From contig JAHJTC010000015.1 in assembly GCA_018830105.1 (NCBI GenBank), positions 62,001 to 126,000 on the forward strand: a stretch of DNA of 64,000 nucleotides. The letters are read 5' to 3'. Every line of letters starts with the position of its first letter. Positions within the stretch are counted from its first letter, which is position 1. The stretch is from Bacteroidota bacterium. GTDB lineage: Bacteria; Bacteroidota; Bacteroidia; Bacteroidales; F082. A program made the position numbers and the translations under genes. Below, piece by piece: positions 62,891 through 64,000 of the stretch. The notes under the pieces were generated by a model. That model ran no database searches and was not told the origin of the DNA. It worked only from the letters and a program-made list of their open reading frames with translations.

Positions 62891-63853
62891 ATGCTCAGCA
62901 GAAGGCATCTAAGAGTCAAAGTTCTACAAGCGATTTATGCTTATTTTCAGGCCGGTAATCAGGATTTATACCAGGGTGAAAAGCAGTTGATGCTAAGCAT
63001 CAATAAGCTATACGAGTTATTTATCTGGCAGTTGTCTTTTTTTATCGAATTAACCCGTTTCGCTGAAAATAGGATTGAAGACAATAAGAAAAAACATTTC
63101 CCTACGGCAGAAGATCTTGATCCTAATATGCGCTTCATCAATAACAGCTTGCTTCAAACGCTGAGTAATAACAAAGATTTTAAACGCTACGAAAGCCTTT
63201 ACAAAATTAACTGGGGAGAAGATCAGGAGGTCGTTCGTAAGTTTTATCACCAGATGCGCGAAACGCCTGAATATCAAAAATATATGCAGGCCGAAAAGGA
63301 TGATTTTGCCAACGACAAGAAGTTGCTGATTCAATTGATCGAACGCTATTTTGCAGAGCAGGATTTGCTGGAATCGTTTTATGAAGAGAAAAGTATCTAC
63401 TTTGTTGATGATTATCACCTGGTTTCCTATTTGCTTATCAAATTTTTTAAAGGACTCGATGAGGATTTTAATGAGTTCACTGCAATGCCACATATCCTTA
63501 AAACCGCCAATGAAGAGGATAATGAAGACTTGGATTTCGTGAAAAAGCTCTTCAGAAACAGCATCATCAAAGGCGAAGAATATGCTTCGATGGTTGCGGC
63601 AACAACAGCTAACTGGGAGCAGGATCGCATCGCTGTAATGGATATGCTTATCCTAAAAATGGCGCTGGCAGAGATATTTACATTCCGCTCCATTCCGATC
63701 AAAGTTAGTATGAATGAGTACATCGACATTTCTAAGTTTTTTAGTACTCCACGAAGCAAAATTTTTGTCAATGGTGTTCTCGATCGCCTGATACAAACCC
63801 TCAAGGCCGAAGGCAAAATTATCAAGACAGGGCGAGGCCTGCTCGAAAGTTAA
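62891..63853 (+). CDS. nusB: Transcription antitermination protein NusB, long Bacteroidota form
   Basis: A 320-residue protein, about twice the length of E. coli NusB, as usual in Bacteroidota. The start 'MLSRRHLRVKVLQAIYAYF' carries the RNA-contacting basic N-terminus. A long helical insertion follows, and the C-terminal NusB fold is seen in 'DRIAVMDMLILKMALAEIFT', 'IPIKVSMNEYIDISKFFS' and 'FVNGVLDRLIQTLK'. It binds boxA RNA with NusE to prevent termination in rRNA transcription. The start is set by the promoter box at 62845. Confidence 0.9.
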   Translation: MLSRRHLRVKVLQAIYAYFQAGNQDLYQGEKQLMLSINKLYELFIWQLSFFIELTRFAENRIEDNKKKHFPTAEDLDPNMRFINNSLLQTLSNNKDFKRYESLYKINWGEDQEVVRKFYHQMRETPEYQKYMQAEKDDFANDKKLLIQLIERYFAEQDLLESFYEEKSIYFVDDYHLVSYLLIKFFKGLDEDFNEFTAMPHILKTANEEDNEDLDFVKKLFRNSIIKGEEYASMVAATTANWEQDRIAVMDMLILKMALAEIFTFRSIPIKVSMNEYIDISKFFSTPRSKIFVNGVLDRLIQTLKAEGKIIKTGRGLLES

Positions 63854-64000
63854 CCGACTTTTTTACAAGCTTTATTGAACGCTTTTGATCTTTTTGTGTT
63901 ATTTTTCTAAGTACATGACAAAAATTTACAACAATTTCTAAATTCATCTAAATCATTTGAAAACAACACCTTAGCAAGATAAGTCAACCCATACTTGAAT
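63854..64000. other. Right window edge, noncoding
   Basis: After the nusB stop I see no gene. TAnnTTTG-like boxes are absent, and the sequence is AT-rich to the edge. Confidence 0.4.

Overview
The window is a stretch of a Bacteroidota chromosome, most likely a marine or anaerobic Bacteroidales/Marinilabiliales-type organism. The signs are TAnnTTTG promoter boxes, a type IX secretion C-terminal sorting domain, a long NusB, a Lacal_2735-type small protein, LytTR and GHKL regulators, and few Shine-Dalgarno sites. No rRNA, tRNA or CRISPR array was seen.

0-10.4 kb: a truncated DAK2-DegV gene on the minus strand, then a seven-gene chemosensory operon (CheW, CheR-TPR, CheW, MCP, CheA-REC, CheB, REC-histidine kinase). 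Domain content and order match a Wsp-type system, but the WspR diguanylate cyclase is replaced by a hybrid kinase and there is no CheY.

10.5-34 kb: mostly ordinary chromosome. It holds a sensor kinase with a calcium-binding-repeat ectodomain, a homocysteine methyltransferase homologue, a TrmH/saccharopine dehydrogenase/EamA operon divergent from a MarR regulator, a symporter/acetyltransferase/two-racemase operon, a DnaE2-type polymerase, a fatty acid desaturase, an exonuclease-GIY-YIG fusion, RRM and cold-shock RNA-binding proteins, and two lipoproteins. Two MITE-like palindromic elements lie here (26.9 and 34.1 kb).

34.5-48.3 kb: an accessory, defence-like island. It has two DUF488 proteins with a probable dual-OB protein, a GHKL ATPase fused to a PD-(D/E)XK-like domain, and a membrane-anchored protein ending in a LOTUS-like domain. 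Large palindromes follow the DUF488 operon and the ATPase gene. A type I restriction system follows, with HsdR and a fused HsdM-HsdS separated by a Y1 transposase (RAYT type) and a dense palindrome array. An ImmA/IrrE protease and a DUF4411 protein close the island.

48.6-60.3 kb: a TPR sensor kinase gene broken by a likely one-base deletion, a nonsense codon and an IS21 element with a 7-bp target duplication. Its LytTR response regulator is intact. Next comes a 1.8k-residue T9SS-exported beta-helix protein, preceded by three TCAGAACA repeats spaced exactly 21 bp apart, as expected for a LytTR operator, and then a small PID-CTERM-like protein and a strong terminator.

60.8-64 kb: a GT2 glycosyltransferase fused to membrane and sugar-transferase-like parts, then nusB.
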